Below are positions 47,615 to 57,745 of a DNA stretch of 64,000 nt, piece by piece (the first letter of the stretch is position 1; every line of letters begins with the position of its first letter). The stretch covers positions 31,577-95,576 of the forward strand of contig JAESUZ010004135.1 in the NCBI GenBank assembly GCA_017311185.1, in the 5' to 3' direction. The notes beneath the pieces were generated by a model. The model worked only from the letters and a program-made list of their open reading frames with translations, made no database searches and was not told where the DNA came from. Source of the stretch: Proteles cristata cristata (Eukaryota > Chordata > Mammalia > Carnivora > Hyaenidae). A program made the position numbers and the translations under genes.

Positions 47615-47829
47615 GGCGCCCCCGGGTGGCTCAGTCAGTTAAGCATCAGACTTCGGCTCAGGTCATGATCTCATGGCTCTTCGTGAGTTTGAGCCCCGCG
47701 TCGGGCTCTGTGCTGACAGCTCAGAGCCTGGAGCCTGCTTTGGATTCTCGGTCTCCCCCTCTCTGCTCCTTCCCTACTCATGCTCTGTCTCTCTGTCTCT
47801 CAATACTAAATAAGTGTTAAAAAAAAGAA
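47615..47829 (+). mobile_element. CAN-SINE
   Basis: Plus-oriented copy starting GGCGCCCCCGGGTGGCTCAG, tail AATACTAAATAAGTGTTAAA. Perfect 17-base duplication AAAAGAAAGTACCCGTA at 47598-47614 and 47830-47846. Confidence 0.96.
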
Positions 47830-48747
47830 AAAAGAAAGTACCCGTAAACATTCCTCCAAATCATCACCACCTAGGTTCTTTGAAACTACAAAAAAGTCAT
47901 TTCTTTTTTAAAAGTTGCTGCAATTTTTCTCCTACAATTAATGTATTTTCTTTTCTTAATTTCTGTATATTTTACTCTAATTTCTTTGTTCAACCAAGAC
48001 TTATAAAACATGAAATATGTGCTCAATTTTCAATTTTCCTACAAGGAGGTCATCTCCCACTGACATTCCTCCAATCCACGAGAAAAGAAAAGTAGCCAAG
48101 ACTCGTGAGTTTTCATTGATGAACAAATTAATATTAATAAGGATTAGATATACTTGCTTTGAGAATGACTCAGACGCTTTTAGGTTTCCATTTACCTTCC
48201 AATTTAAACACTAGCAGACTGTCCAGTGGCTCTTCTCACCGGGAACGTTTTATTGTTAAACTCTCTAGTTGACAGCCCCCTTCTTCAGGATGGTCCTAAC
48301 TATTGTACGTAACTAAATGGGGAAGATTCCTGATGTCTTGGAAGACCCTGACTCACCAATAAATTCTGATCTCTCGATTGTCTCTACTCTGCTTCAAAAG
48401 CCTCTGGTATTTTCTTCAACACTTAGCATATAAAAAAGGTAAGTAAAGCATGAGAGCAAAGAAATCAGGGTTAAAGGCTTGCAAGTGGAAAGGAGGGAAA
48501 AGCAATCCTCAGAAAGCAGAAGAAACACTCAGGACAATGCTAAAAAAAAGGAAGGGGGGCAGGGAGCACAGCCTCCAGGAAACAGGATACAATAACACCT
48601 ACCGCTTATGAAGAGCACACCGTAAAGCCGGTGTGCGCACCAACGGTAAAGCCTGTGTGTGCACCTGCTGGAGCGCGCAGGGAGAAGTGAGGGGACGGAA
48701 GAGCGCAAGCGTCTAAGAGGCACCCGCTGCTGCCGGTGTCCACTTAC

Positions 48748-48867
48748 CCAACACCAGCAGTTCCACCGAGTCCTCGTTTTTGCCCTCCAGGTCATCAGGG
48801 GTCGTGATAATACAATAATAGAGTCCGCTGTCTCCCCACATGAGTTTTCCAATTTGAAGATCTGCAT
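48748..48867 (-). CDS. ILDR2: ILDR2 exon 3: second part of Ig V-type domain
   Basis: A 120-base exon with acceptor TGATCGCAG and donor GTAAGTG. It encodes ADLQIGKLMWGDSGLYYCII followed by TTPDDLEGKNEDSVELLVLG. The DSGLYYC motif is the hallmark of the F strand of an Ig V-type domain and supplies the second disulfide cysteine. The exon starts and ends in phase 1. The frame that begins with an ATG at 48867 and reads MQIFKLENS is a neighbouring frame of the same exon and is not the protein. Intron 2, between this exon and exon 2, is only about 0.9 kb, while the intron downstream is the longest in the window. Confidence 0.96.
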
Positions 48868-49776
48868 CTGCGATCACAGAAAGAAGTGCCCAGTCCTAAA
48901 GGTGCCCCCTGATAGGAAAACACTGAGCAACGGGGGGGTGAAGTGTGTGGGGAGGGGAGGGCCTCTGGATTGTCTGCAGTGATCTACTTCTCCACTTAGA
49001 TGGTGGCTGACCAGATGTTTGCTTTACTTCAAACAAGCAAACAAATAAACAAAAACCCAAGAGCAAACACCAGCATCCCTAAGGTGAGAGACTTAGGGTA
49101 CCCCCAGAAACTGATCTAGTGCCAGTCCAGTTTTGGGAACAGAAGATGGCTTGCAACCAGCCAGGTCTGCAGAGGGCCCTGAAAGCCACACACACTCCTG
49201 AATGACTCTGGACTCCTGGAAACGAGCTGGCTCCACAGGAGTTCTTCACAATTCACAGGTCACGTCAGCCTCTAAGACCCTTCTCTTGTCCAAAGCTTGA
49301 GGGAGCAGAAGAAAGGGTAGAGGTGATGCAGAACCACCTGGGGCTCGGGCCGTGGCATCTACCTGGCTCTGTGACCTGCTGCACTCATCCTGTCTCCCAG
49401 CGGAGCAGGCCCGTAAGGAGGTCTGCTTTTTAGTTTGGGAAACGGCCATCAAGGCTGACGTCAAGGTGTAAGGTTTTGACAACGTTCTTTCACTGGAATC
49501 TCTTTCAGTCCAGTTCTGATAACAAGCTCCTCAGGGCGGGGGCAGGAAAGCCCATTTCCGGAGCTCATCTCTGAGTCTCTTCTAGATATTACACCTTTTA
49601 CGCTTTCTACACTCACTGTCCCGTTAAGTAATCTGCTAAGCTTCTTGACACTTCCATCTCCCATAAAATCAAGATCTGGACGGACTGCAAGGCTGACAGG
49701 CTGGCACCCCCTTGTTTCGGGGAGAGTGGAACTAATCTCCCTTCCACTCCCGGGTTCAAAGCAGAGGCGTCATTAC
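48868..49776 (-). other. ILDR2: ILDR2 intron 2
   Basis: A 909-base intron between the two Ig exons. Single-copy; a short (CAAA)n-like stretch lies at 49034-49057. I see nothing else in it. Confidence 0.85.
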
Positions 49777-50109
49777 CATGCACGATCGTGATCTCTCTGC
49801 CCCTGTAGAAGTCTCCCAGGGTGACGGTCGAGCCCTGCTTTGAAGCTACCACTCGAACAGTCCGCCTGCTGTCCAAACAGTCCAAGTAGGGGTCCCATTC
49901 CAGGTTTCTTTTGCTGAGGGACTGGGCCCGGGGAGAGGACATGCCCAGGGACTCCCCCATGCGATCCTGGCAGTAGGACTTGAACTTCCACTGCACGACG
50001 GCAGGCTGATGGGAAGACGTGGAGAAGTGGCAGCGAAGCACAGTGGGCTGGAAGAGCATGGCCACCTTCTTCTTGTCAGGCACGGTGACTTGAAGGCCAT
50101 CAGCCATGG
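49777..50109 (-). CDS. ILDR2: ILDR2 exon 2: first part of Ig V-type domain
   Basis: This 333-base exon is the start of the extracellular Ig domain. It follows a TTTTGCAG acceptor and opens with CC-ATG-GCT, finishing an Ala codon begun in exon 1, then MADGLQVTVPDKKKVAMLFQ. The first Ig cysteine is in the TVLRCHFS stretch and the core tryptophan in VVQWKFKSYC. The exon continues through SLSKRNLEWDPYLDCLDSRR to GREITIVH and ends on the first base of an Asp codon before donor GTAATG. Both ends are phase 1. The in-frame ATG at the start is an internal codon (TAM in relatives), so it should not be taken as the initiator; upstream in-frame sequence is intron. Confidence 0.96.
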
Positions 50110-50279
50110 CTGCAAAACACAAGGAAGATGCCCAAGTGGTACCCATATCCTGGAGCTCACCTCCCACCAGGGTCATGCCTTTCCACCTCGCCTCCCTAAC
50201 CTGTCCCTCCTCGCTTTCTGCATCACTGTCAATGGCATCGTATCCATCCGGTTGCATTGTCCAGAAACCTGCCCTCACT

Positions 50280-51035
50280 CCCAATATCCAATCAATCACT
50301 AAGCCATGTCCATTTGATCTCTTAACATCTTTACTATTTCTTCTCTCCTCTTTGACCTCACACTACCATTGCCTTGGTTGGCACCCTTTTTAATTCTTGC
50401 TTATAATAGTACAATAATCTCATCTCGTCTCCCCAGCTGCCATTGCCCACACGCCATGCATTCTCCTTGCTATATAATTCAGGTAATCTTTCTAAATCTG
50501 TCTGCTATGGCTCTCCTTGAAACCCTTCACTCAACCTCCATGGCCTGCAGGAAAGAACCCAAAGTGTCTGGAAAAGATTTAAGATGCTCCATCATCTAGC
50601 TTCCTACCTCCTCAGCCTCCCTTGTACTGGCACCTTTATTTGAGTACCAACTCCCAAGAATAACCAAGCAAGTAACAGTTTCCTCAAGTGGGACATGCTA
50701 TCTCACACCTCTGGGTCTTTGTACATGACGCTCCTAGTTTCCAGAATGAGTTTTCTTCACTTCTTTCTTTGGGAAACCCTTTTCCACCTTTCAAAGCCCA
50801 GGTCAAAAGCTTTTTGTAAGTCTTCTCTGACCCTCAGTCCACTCATCACTCCACCTTTGTGCCATCAGAATCCCAGGATCCCCTTCTAGACATTTCTTAT
50901 CACTACTTTGCAAGTATTTGTTTTCATGCCTGTCACCCCATTCAGACTCGTCAGGTAAGGAATGTGTCTTATCTTACTGTCCTGGCTTGTGAAACCCACA
51001 GGTGCTCAACAAATATTTCATATATAAAGACAATG
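50280..51035 (+). mobile_element. L2 remnant
   Basis: Body and 3' end in order: TGAAACCCTTCACTCAACCTC, AGCCCAGGTCAAAAGC, TCTTCTCTGACCCTCAGTCC, and a terminal CACAGGTGCTCAACAAATAT. Lies just upstream (sense) of exon 2. Confidence 0.65.
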
Positions 51036-51205
51036 AAGATGGGAAGTATGACTTCAGGAGGAAGTGACTTCCCTTCCCGATGATACGTTAGCAAAGGGGA
51101 CAGAGATGAAGGGAAACGAAAGCTTTAAGAGAAATGAAGATTTTTCAGTTCAAAGGCAATAGACTAAGTTCAAAAGCTTTGAAGGGTAATCAAAAAAAGG
51201 CAGAA

Positions 51206-51413
51206 GGGTGCCTGGGTGGCTCAGTCGATTGAGCATCTGACTCTTGATTTCTGCTGAGGTCAGGATCTCGCGGTTTGTGGGTTTGAGTCCCACGTCAGGC
51301 TCCATGCTGACAACACGGAGCCTACTTGGGATCCCCCTCCCCCCATCTGCTCCTGCTGTGTATGCTCTCTCCCTCTCTTTCTCTCTCCCTGAAAATAATT
51401 TTTTTTAAAAAAA
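51206..51413 (+). mobile_element. CAN-SINE, older type
   Basis: GGGTGCCTGGGTGGCTCAGT head, diverged middle (CTGACAACACGGAGCCTACT), tail GAAAATAATTTTTTTTAAAA. Flanks AAAAAAAGGCAGAAG and AAAAAAAGGAGAAAG match approximately. Confidence 0.92.
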
Positions 51414-53317
51414 GGAGAAAGAACACTAGAAAGCAGACGAGAAGTCTAAGGGGTGAAAAGATACAACCTGAGGCTTTGTCCAAGAAAGAGAGGGAAATTT
51501 CAGTGAATGGAAGACCAGGGGAGTGTTTGAGAGGTAAAAGGTCTCTTATTACCTCAATGGCGAGATCTAGAAATTCCAAGGAAAGAGGACTTAACTTTCT
51601 CAGTTCAAGGAGAGAATCAGGAGTTTCTAGCTTGATCTAACATAGAAGCAGAAACAGAATGGTGATGAAAGGCAGAAAAAGGAATATGAATAGAAAGACA
51701 TGATAAAGAGGCTCTGAATTAAATCCAGGACCCTGCCACGTCAACTTCCTGGGGCTTGAGACAGAAAGTTTCACCCTAGAATTCCAGCGGACTTGAGGCA
51801 CACAAGGAAGGACTCATTTCCCTGGGGCGCCTCTGTCCTTGATCACTGCCAGTGTGCAAAATGACATCCTGAAAGCACACTCACTCTTCTGGTTCAAACA
51901 TACACTTCTTTATTTATGAGTGTCTCCTATGGAAGCACCCTCAACAAAGGCAAAAGATCACACTTGCGCTCGTGTCTTCTGAGTTCCAGACCAGCGCATC
52001 TCACAAGAAAAAGCAGGTTCTAATTTCTTCTGGGGAGAAAATGTTTTCTGCATTCTGTGGAATGAGGAGGTGAATCCAACAGAGTATTTGAGATTTACCG
52101 AACTGTAGTGTTTTGAACCTACCAAGTGCTACAGAATACATGAAGGAATGCATGCACAATTGAATGACTATTACTACAGGAATTTCTAGGGCTGTGCAGA
52201 GAAAACTGGTTATGGGGTCATAGATAGCACAGTACAGTAAAATAGCAGTGGAATCGAATAGCTAGTACTTTGAATCCCGTCTGGCCATCCACTAGCAATG
52301 AGGCCTTCACGAAGCCTTTGAAGCAGCCCTCACTTACAAAATGAGCCTCGTGATCCTTGCTCACAGGGTTGTTAACAAACATTAGGCCACTGGTCACCTG
52401 CCCGGAGGAGACTCTACCGCAGAGGACTGCGTAGACCATGCCCTGTAGCGGTAGATCCCAAACACTGATCCTCCCTCACTGTCCCTGCCTTTCCTCTCAC
52501 CTCCCGCACTAAGGCTCCCGAATCTCCATGGACATTCACCCCCAGCAGGTGTGATTACAGCCGGACTACGCAGATCAGCCCCATCCAAGGGGCAAATAAT
52601 GCCTATCTGGAAGCTCACTGTAGAATCTCAGTTTCTAGGCTCCATTGCTTCTTTCCACCCCCTCCAAATGTTGATGTGGCTAATTCTACTGCTCCCTAAC
52701 TCCAGAGCTGCATTGGGAAAAGAAATTTCTTTACAGTGTCTCCTTAAATTCTATTGCATTAGTTTTTAACCTTGTAATTCTTCTCCAAATCCTTATCCAC
52801 ACTCCAATTTTCCAGGTAACAAAAATGAAACAGAGAGGTGAAAAGACTTCAGTTAGTAATGGTTGAGGTTGGATAGCCAATCATGGGCATTGTTCCCAGA
52901 ACAAGTACTTTGTACTTGACCACACCGCCTTTCTTCTCTGCTACCTCTTTAGACTATACCTGGGAAATCGCATTTCCTAGCTTTTCTAGGATAAATAAAA
53001 CCAGCAAAGAAGGCAGGTGATAAATAAAAGTGTTGTAAGGTTTTCTGTTTGTTTGTTTTGTTTTGTCAGGGTTTTATGGGGCCTTTTTTTGTTTGTGGGA
53101 GAGAGTTAAGTATGGCGTTTTGTTCATTAGGTGATTACTAAGAATAACCTCCTTTACAGCTCTGTTCTCTGTTAATGAGATTAGCCACTTGACCAAGCTA
53201 TTGGACCCCCTTAATTATTAACAGAGGCTAGTCGGTTTTCAGTTTATTCCATGATGTACAATATAAATCCACGCTCCAAAGAATAAGGAATACATTCTCA
53301 GAAACATCTGCCCTTTG

Positions 53318-53570
53318 ATAGCATGATAGTTAGACTCATGGATTTTGGGATCCAGTCCTAAATTAGAATCCAAGCTCTCCCACTTCCTCGCTGCATGACC
53401 TAAGGCAAATTTCTCAACTCATGAATTTTAGTTTCTTCGCTGGTAAAACCAGAATAATCATAACTACCTATGGAGTTGGCTGAAGGCTAAATGAAGTGTT
53501 AACCTAAGCACTTAGGATAATACGGTATATGGTAAACACTCACTCAATGTGGCTCCTGCTACTGTCAAGA
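53318..53570 (+). mobile_element. MIR, nearly complete
   Basis: Forward MIR landmarks along the whole element: AGCATGATAGTTAGACTCAT, CCCACTTCCTCGCTGCATGA, CTTCGCTGGTAAAACC, GGCTAAATGAAGTG and GGTAAACACTCACTCAATG. Confidence 0.8.
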
Positions 53571-54699
53571 ACAGCCTGTTGACTTCTGGGAACCTAGGAT
53601 CCTGAGCCAGGCGAGCACAGATATCGAGATGGATGACATGCTAAGTGTGTACAGTGCGGAACGGGCAGAAACCACGCAGGAACGCTAGAACAGGTCATCA
53701 GGAGCTCAGCAGTGACAGTGGCCGGGCGTCCTCATCACTGCACAATCGCACGCGCACCTCCTGGAAATCGGAAATGGAGGGTAACCCTGTGTGAACGTGG
53801 GCAGGCATAATAGGAAGCCCGGGACTCTAAGCTACGGATACGTCTGGACAACTGGAGAAGATGGGGCTAAAAATTTCAAGTAAATCCCAGCTTACTGGAT
53901 CTTTAAGGACCTTAAGAGTGAAGAGTTAGAAAGACGGAAATGCCAATCCCAGCTTCCGCTCTGTGAACTTCAAACTGTAGGATGAATGCTGCCCAAGTGT
54001 TGAGCCCGCCCTTAGGAAGCCCGCCCCACTCCCACTGGAGAGTGGGGTCTAGAATCGCTCTCCTGGCCCTCACCCCGAATTCTGGGTGAGGGCGTGGATT
54101 CCTGACACACACTCGGCACCATTTCTTTCCCTCAACCCGTGGTTATCTTAGACGGTTTCCTGCTGCTTTGCAATCCACTTGCCCAACTGGGGCTGAGGCC
54201 TTACTTTAGGCTCCAGCCTGCTTACCTGGGTCATGATACTAGCCCCTTCTCCAGAGGATTCGGTACCGTTTCCTCTCCCCCTTACACATGACTGAACGAA
54301 ATCTGAAACAGATGTAACTAACCACCCAACTTCAAAAAATACCTCTCATGGGATCTTCATTCCTACCGCCAACCAGATCAGGCCCCTCAGAGAGGGTATG
54401 TAATTGGGGTGAAAACTAAGTCTGAGAGGTCCCCAGGGACACCGAGCCATGGCCTGGGAACAGCCTCCCTCTGGTTCCCATTTCCAGAGATCTGCCCTGG
54501 GGGAAGGCTGGTGTCCTGAGCTTTGGTCCTATGTCCCACAGAGTTTTTTCTATTTCACTACTTGTCAGATGCCAGAAACCTAGTACTTCTTAGGCTGGAG
54601 TCTATACAGGCTGATAAGAATATCTCTGCGTGCCAGGTAAATCAATTAAAAACGTGCAGCCTCTTTGTGGTGTTCATCTGTGCATTTGATCTATGAAAT

Positions 54700-54977
54700 C
54701 TTATTCACTCCCACGGTTCCAACTATCATTTATGTCTCAGACCCTGAGCTCTCTGAAGCCTCATCTGCATGTTTTAACAGGTACTTCACATTCAACACGT
54801 CTAACCCCATTCATCATCTCTTTTCCCACTTCTTGCTTATAAAGCAGTCCTTCCTCTCTCTCTAGCTCCTCTGCCAGTGTACCCCCATCTTGTCACCTTG
54901 GACAGAAATCATAGCTTTGATGATTTCCTCTCTGTCCCCGAATACATTTGGTTGGTCACTAAATCAAAACATCTCTC
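54700..54977 (+). mobile_element. L2-like remnant, host of the L1 insertion
   Basis: Pyrimidine-rich segment similar in style to the other L2 bodies, interrupted at 54993 by the L1. TGACCCATCT flanks resume after the L1. Family call is weak. Confidence 0.35.
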
Positions 54978-54993
54978 AAATTTGACCCATCTC

Positions 54994-56138
54994 ACCTGAA
55001 CGTGAGACAGGAAACTATCAACACCCTAGAGGAGAAAACAGGAAACCACCTCCTTGACCTCCACCGCAGCAACTTCTTACTTGACACATCCCCAAAAGCA
55101 AGGGAATCAAGAGCATAAATGAACTGTTGGGACCTCATCAAGATTAAAAGCTTCTGCACAGCCAAGGAAACAACCCAGAAAATTAATAGGCAACCAACCC
55201 GAATGGGAAAAGATAGTTGCAAACAGACATATCAGATAAAGGGTTGATATCCAGAACTACAAGGGAACTCACCAAACTACACGCCCGAAGAACAAACCCA
55301 GTGAAGAAATGGGCAGAAGACATGAACAGACACTTCTCCAAAGAGCACATCCAGATGGCCAACAGATACATGAAACGATGCTCAGCGTCCCTTCTCATCA
55401 GAGAAATACAAATCAAAACCACACTGAGATACCACCACGCCAGTCAGAGTGGCTAAAATGAACAAATCAGCAGCCTCTAGGTGTTGGCAAGGATGTGGAG
55501 AAACGGGCACCCTCCTACACTGTTGGTGGGAATGTAACCTGCTGCAGCCCCTCTAGAAAACAGTGTGGAGGTTCCTCAGGAAACTAACACTAGAACTCCC
55601 CTATGACCCAGCACTAGCACTGCTAGGAATTTACCCAAGGGATACAGAAATGCTGAGGCATAGGGGCACATGTACCCCAATGTTCATAGCAGCACTCTCC
55701 ACAATAGCCAAAACATGGACAGAGCCTAAGTGTCCATCAACGGACGAGTGGATCAAGAAGATGTGGTTTATCTATACGATGGAATACTACATGGCAATGA
55801 GAAACAATGAAATCTGGCCATGTGTAGCAACATGATGGACCTTTGAGGTGTTATGCTGAGCGAAATAAGTCAGGCAGAGAAAGACAAATATCATATGTGT
55901 GCAGTAAGGAGGATAGGGAGGAGCTTAACAGAGGACCAAGGGGGAGAAGAAGGGCGGGTGGGGGAAAGGGGGAGAGGCAAACCATGAGAGACTCTTGAAT
56001 GCTGACAAAAACTGAGGACTGGTGGATGTGGGGGGGAGGAGGGTGGGCATGGAGGAGGGCACTTGTGGGGATGAGCACTGGGTGTTATGTGGAAACTAAT
56101 TTGACAATAAACTATTTGTAAAAAAAAAAAAAAAAAAA
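54994..56138 (+). mobile_element. LINE-1, 5'-truncated, with poly(A) tail
   Basis: About 1.15 kb of L1 3' end: the C-terminal part of ORF2 (for example [20 protein letters not shown] and TEPKCPSTDEWIKKMWFIYT), a short 3' UTR with a G-rich tract (56025-56045) and a tail of about 18 A. The 16-base duplication AAATTTGACCCATCTC occurs at 54978-54993 and 56136-56151, showing a normal target-primed insertion. ORF2 is broken by in-frame stops and frame changes and lacks the endonuclease and reverse transcriptase core, so it cannot move on its own. Confidence 0.96.
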
Positions 56139-56214
56139 TTTGACCCATCTCTACTGCCCCTTCACCCCCTTAAATTAGGTTTCTATTCCTCCTCCTAGAT
56201 AGTAATTAAGAAAG

Positions 56215-56420
56215 GCTAGTGTGTGTCAGAAACTGTGTTAAGCATTATTCATGTAGTATCTTCATGAATTCTCTCAAAAAATTCTATAAGGTAGTTATTA
56301 TTATTATGCTCGCTGTATAGATGGAGAACCTGATTCTCAGAGAATGTACGTATCTTCCCTAACATCTCAGAGTTAGCAAGTAACAGTCAGATATGAACCC
56401 AGGCTGACGGGCTCCACAGC
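56215..56420 (-). mobile_element. MIR remnant
   Basis: Plus strand: GAAACTGTGTTAAGCATTAT, TTCTATAAGGTAGTTATTAT, ATGGAGAACCTGATTCTCAG and TAGCAAGTAACAGTCAGATA, the reverse MIR order. Confidence 0.75.
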
Positions 56421-56439
56421 TCTCAACCATCACTTCACA

Positions 56440-56720
56440 TAGATCTCTTTACCTCCTCAGTTTTATAATAGCCTCCTATGTGGTCTCCCTACTTCCAGCC
56501 AAGCACAGCTTTTTCCACTCTCCACTCTTCCACTCTCCACGTTTTTTTAAATCTAGGGTTGTTGTTTTTTTTTAAGACATACCTAATGGTATCTGTTCCC
56601 TGCTTTAAGGCTTCCATTGATTCCCCATTCCTTCCAGGATAGGACCCGAATCCCCTGACATGGCACGTAAGGTCTTCACTGTGATTTGGTCCCAAGCACA
56701 CTCCAGACATACTAAAACAT
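56440..56720 (+). mobile_element. L2-like remnant
   Basis: CCTTCCAGGATAGGACCCGA, then CTGACATGGCACGTAAGGTC resemble an L2-type body. Diverged, borders approximate. Confidence 0.45.
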
Positions 56721-57283
56721 TTTTCATTTTCTAACTATAAATATGTTATTCCTTTCACTGGGGAAAGGCGACAGCATGTAACTGAAGGAATCCTTCAGAG
56801 CCAGAGCAAGAGCAGTCAGGTGTCACACCCACGCTGGCACGATGGGAAGTGTGGGGCTCTGAGTCCAGCCACTGGTGACACCTGACGGGACTTCTGTCTC
56901 AGTGCTCTTACGAAGTGATTTACGGAGGTGAGGAAAGAATCTGTGTTTTGTCCTATAAACAAAAGCAAGTATTTCAGAACACTGGAGAGAAACGGTTAGG
57001 AAAGGGAGCAAAAGACAGAAAAAGAAGTGAAGTGAGGTAGGGAATCGTTCCTTACAGAACTTATCTGGAGAATTTAGGATTCCTGACTGACAGGAGCATT
57101 AGACACTGAGGATCGCCGGTGAGGACTGGGATTATGTGCTTTTCCACACGTGCAGAGGAGGCAGTCTTCATTCTAGACCACCAGACCATTCTTGCAATTT
57201 TTATTGATGCCCCTGGTGCACAGGGAAACTGCCCTTGACTATCAAATTCAAATTCAACCAAAACTGTATTTTAAAACACTCTG

Positions 57284-57526
57284 GGGGGTGCCTGGGGGGC
57301 TCAGTCAGTTAAGCATCCGACTTCAGCTCAGGTCATGAACTCACGGTTCATGAGCTCGAGCCCCGCGTCGGGCTCTGTGCTGACAGCTAGCTCAGAGCCT
57401 GGAGCCCGGCTCAGATACTGTGTGTGTGTGTCTCTCTCTCTGTTCCTCCCCTGCTTGCACTCTGTATCTCTCTCTCTCTCAAAAATAAATAAAGATTAAA
57501 AAGACATTTTAAAAATAAATAAAAAT
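57284..57526 (+). mobile_element. CAN-SINE (CAGCTAGCTCAG subtype)
   Basis: Full-length copy with GACAGCTAGCTCAGAGCCTG, a TGTGTGTGTGTC stretch and a long AATAAA-rich tail. Perfect duplication AAAACACTCTG at 57273-57283 and 57527-57537. Confidence 0.95.
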
Positions 57527-57599
57527 AAAACACTCTGTTAATTTCTGGGAAGATCGATTTGAAAGACCAGTCCCTGATCTTGAAAAATTCAATATAAGG

Positions 57600-57745
57600 T
57601 TAATTTTTAACTCTAAGGTCCCCGAGGGCAGGGATCAGGATTTGGTGGACTCTGTATCCCTAGTAGTTAGCAAGCCATAGGATACGGCTGAAGCTCACAT
57701 GATGTGGAATGAATCAATGAATGAAAGAATAAATGAAGGAGTGAC
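57600..57745 (+). mobile_element. L2 3' end
   Basis: TAAGGTCCCCGAGGGCAGGG, TCTGTATCCCTAGTAG and a tail of TGAATGAA-like units match the L2 terminus. Confidence 0.7.

Larger units (their letters stand above)
25992..48747 (-). other. ILDR2: ILDR2 intron 3
   Basis: The 22.8 kb intron that separates the Ig domain from the stalk exon. It holds most of the SINEs, the MER5-like remnant, MIRs and the large C-rich/G-rich minisatellite island. Segments 30250-32900, 33200-35000 and 37150-39500 are largely single-copy, apart from MIRs; I see no exon in them. Confidence 0.85.
5604..50109 (-). other. ILDR2: ILDR2 gene, exons 2-10 (exon 1 not seen)
   Basis: ILDR2 is a single-pass membrane protein of the LSR/angulin family (LSR, ILDR1, ILDR2). 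Family members gather at tricellular junctions and bind tricellulin; ILDR2 has also been linked to the ER and hepatic lipid handling and to negative regulation of T cells (known from the literature, not visible here). Nine exons match the conserved protein in order: Ig V-type domain, stalk, membrane span, Cys-rich run, then a Ser/Arg/Pro-rich tail ending in SDFPTRMSLVV. Every visible junction is GT-AG. Visible coding sequence totals 1872 bases including the stop, close to the family length once a short signal-peptide exon is added. Introns 2 to 9 measure about 909, 22756, 2948, 1245, 7935, 3965, 1258 and 1618 bases. Identity is near certain over LSR and ILDR1 because the Ig domain and tail residues are the ILDR2 ones. 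Confidence 0.97.

Noticed and set aside
48529..48867. Minus-strand frame starting with ATG in exon 3
   Set aside because: It is in a neighbouring frame; the ILDR2 reading continues from exon 2 in the phase that gives DSGLYYC.
55217..55835. Plus-strand frames resembling a reverse-transcriptase-associated protein
   Set aside because: They are the C-terminal part of L1 ORF2 in a truncated copy, with stops and frame changes; annotated as L1, not as a gene.
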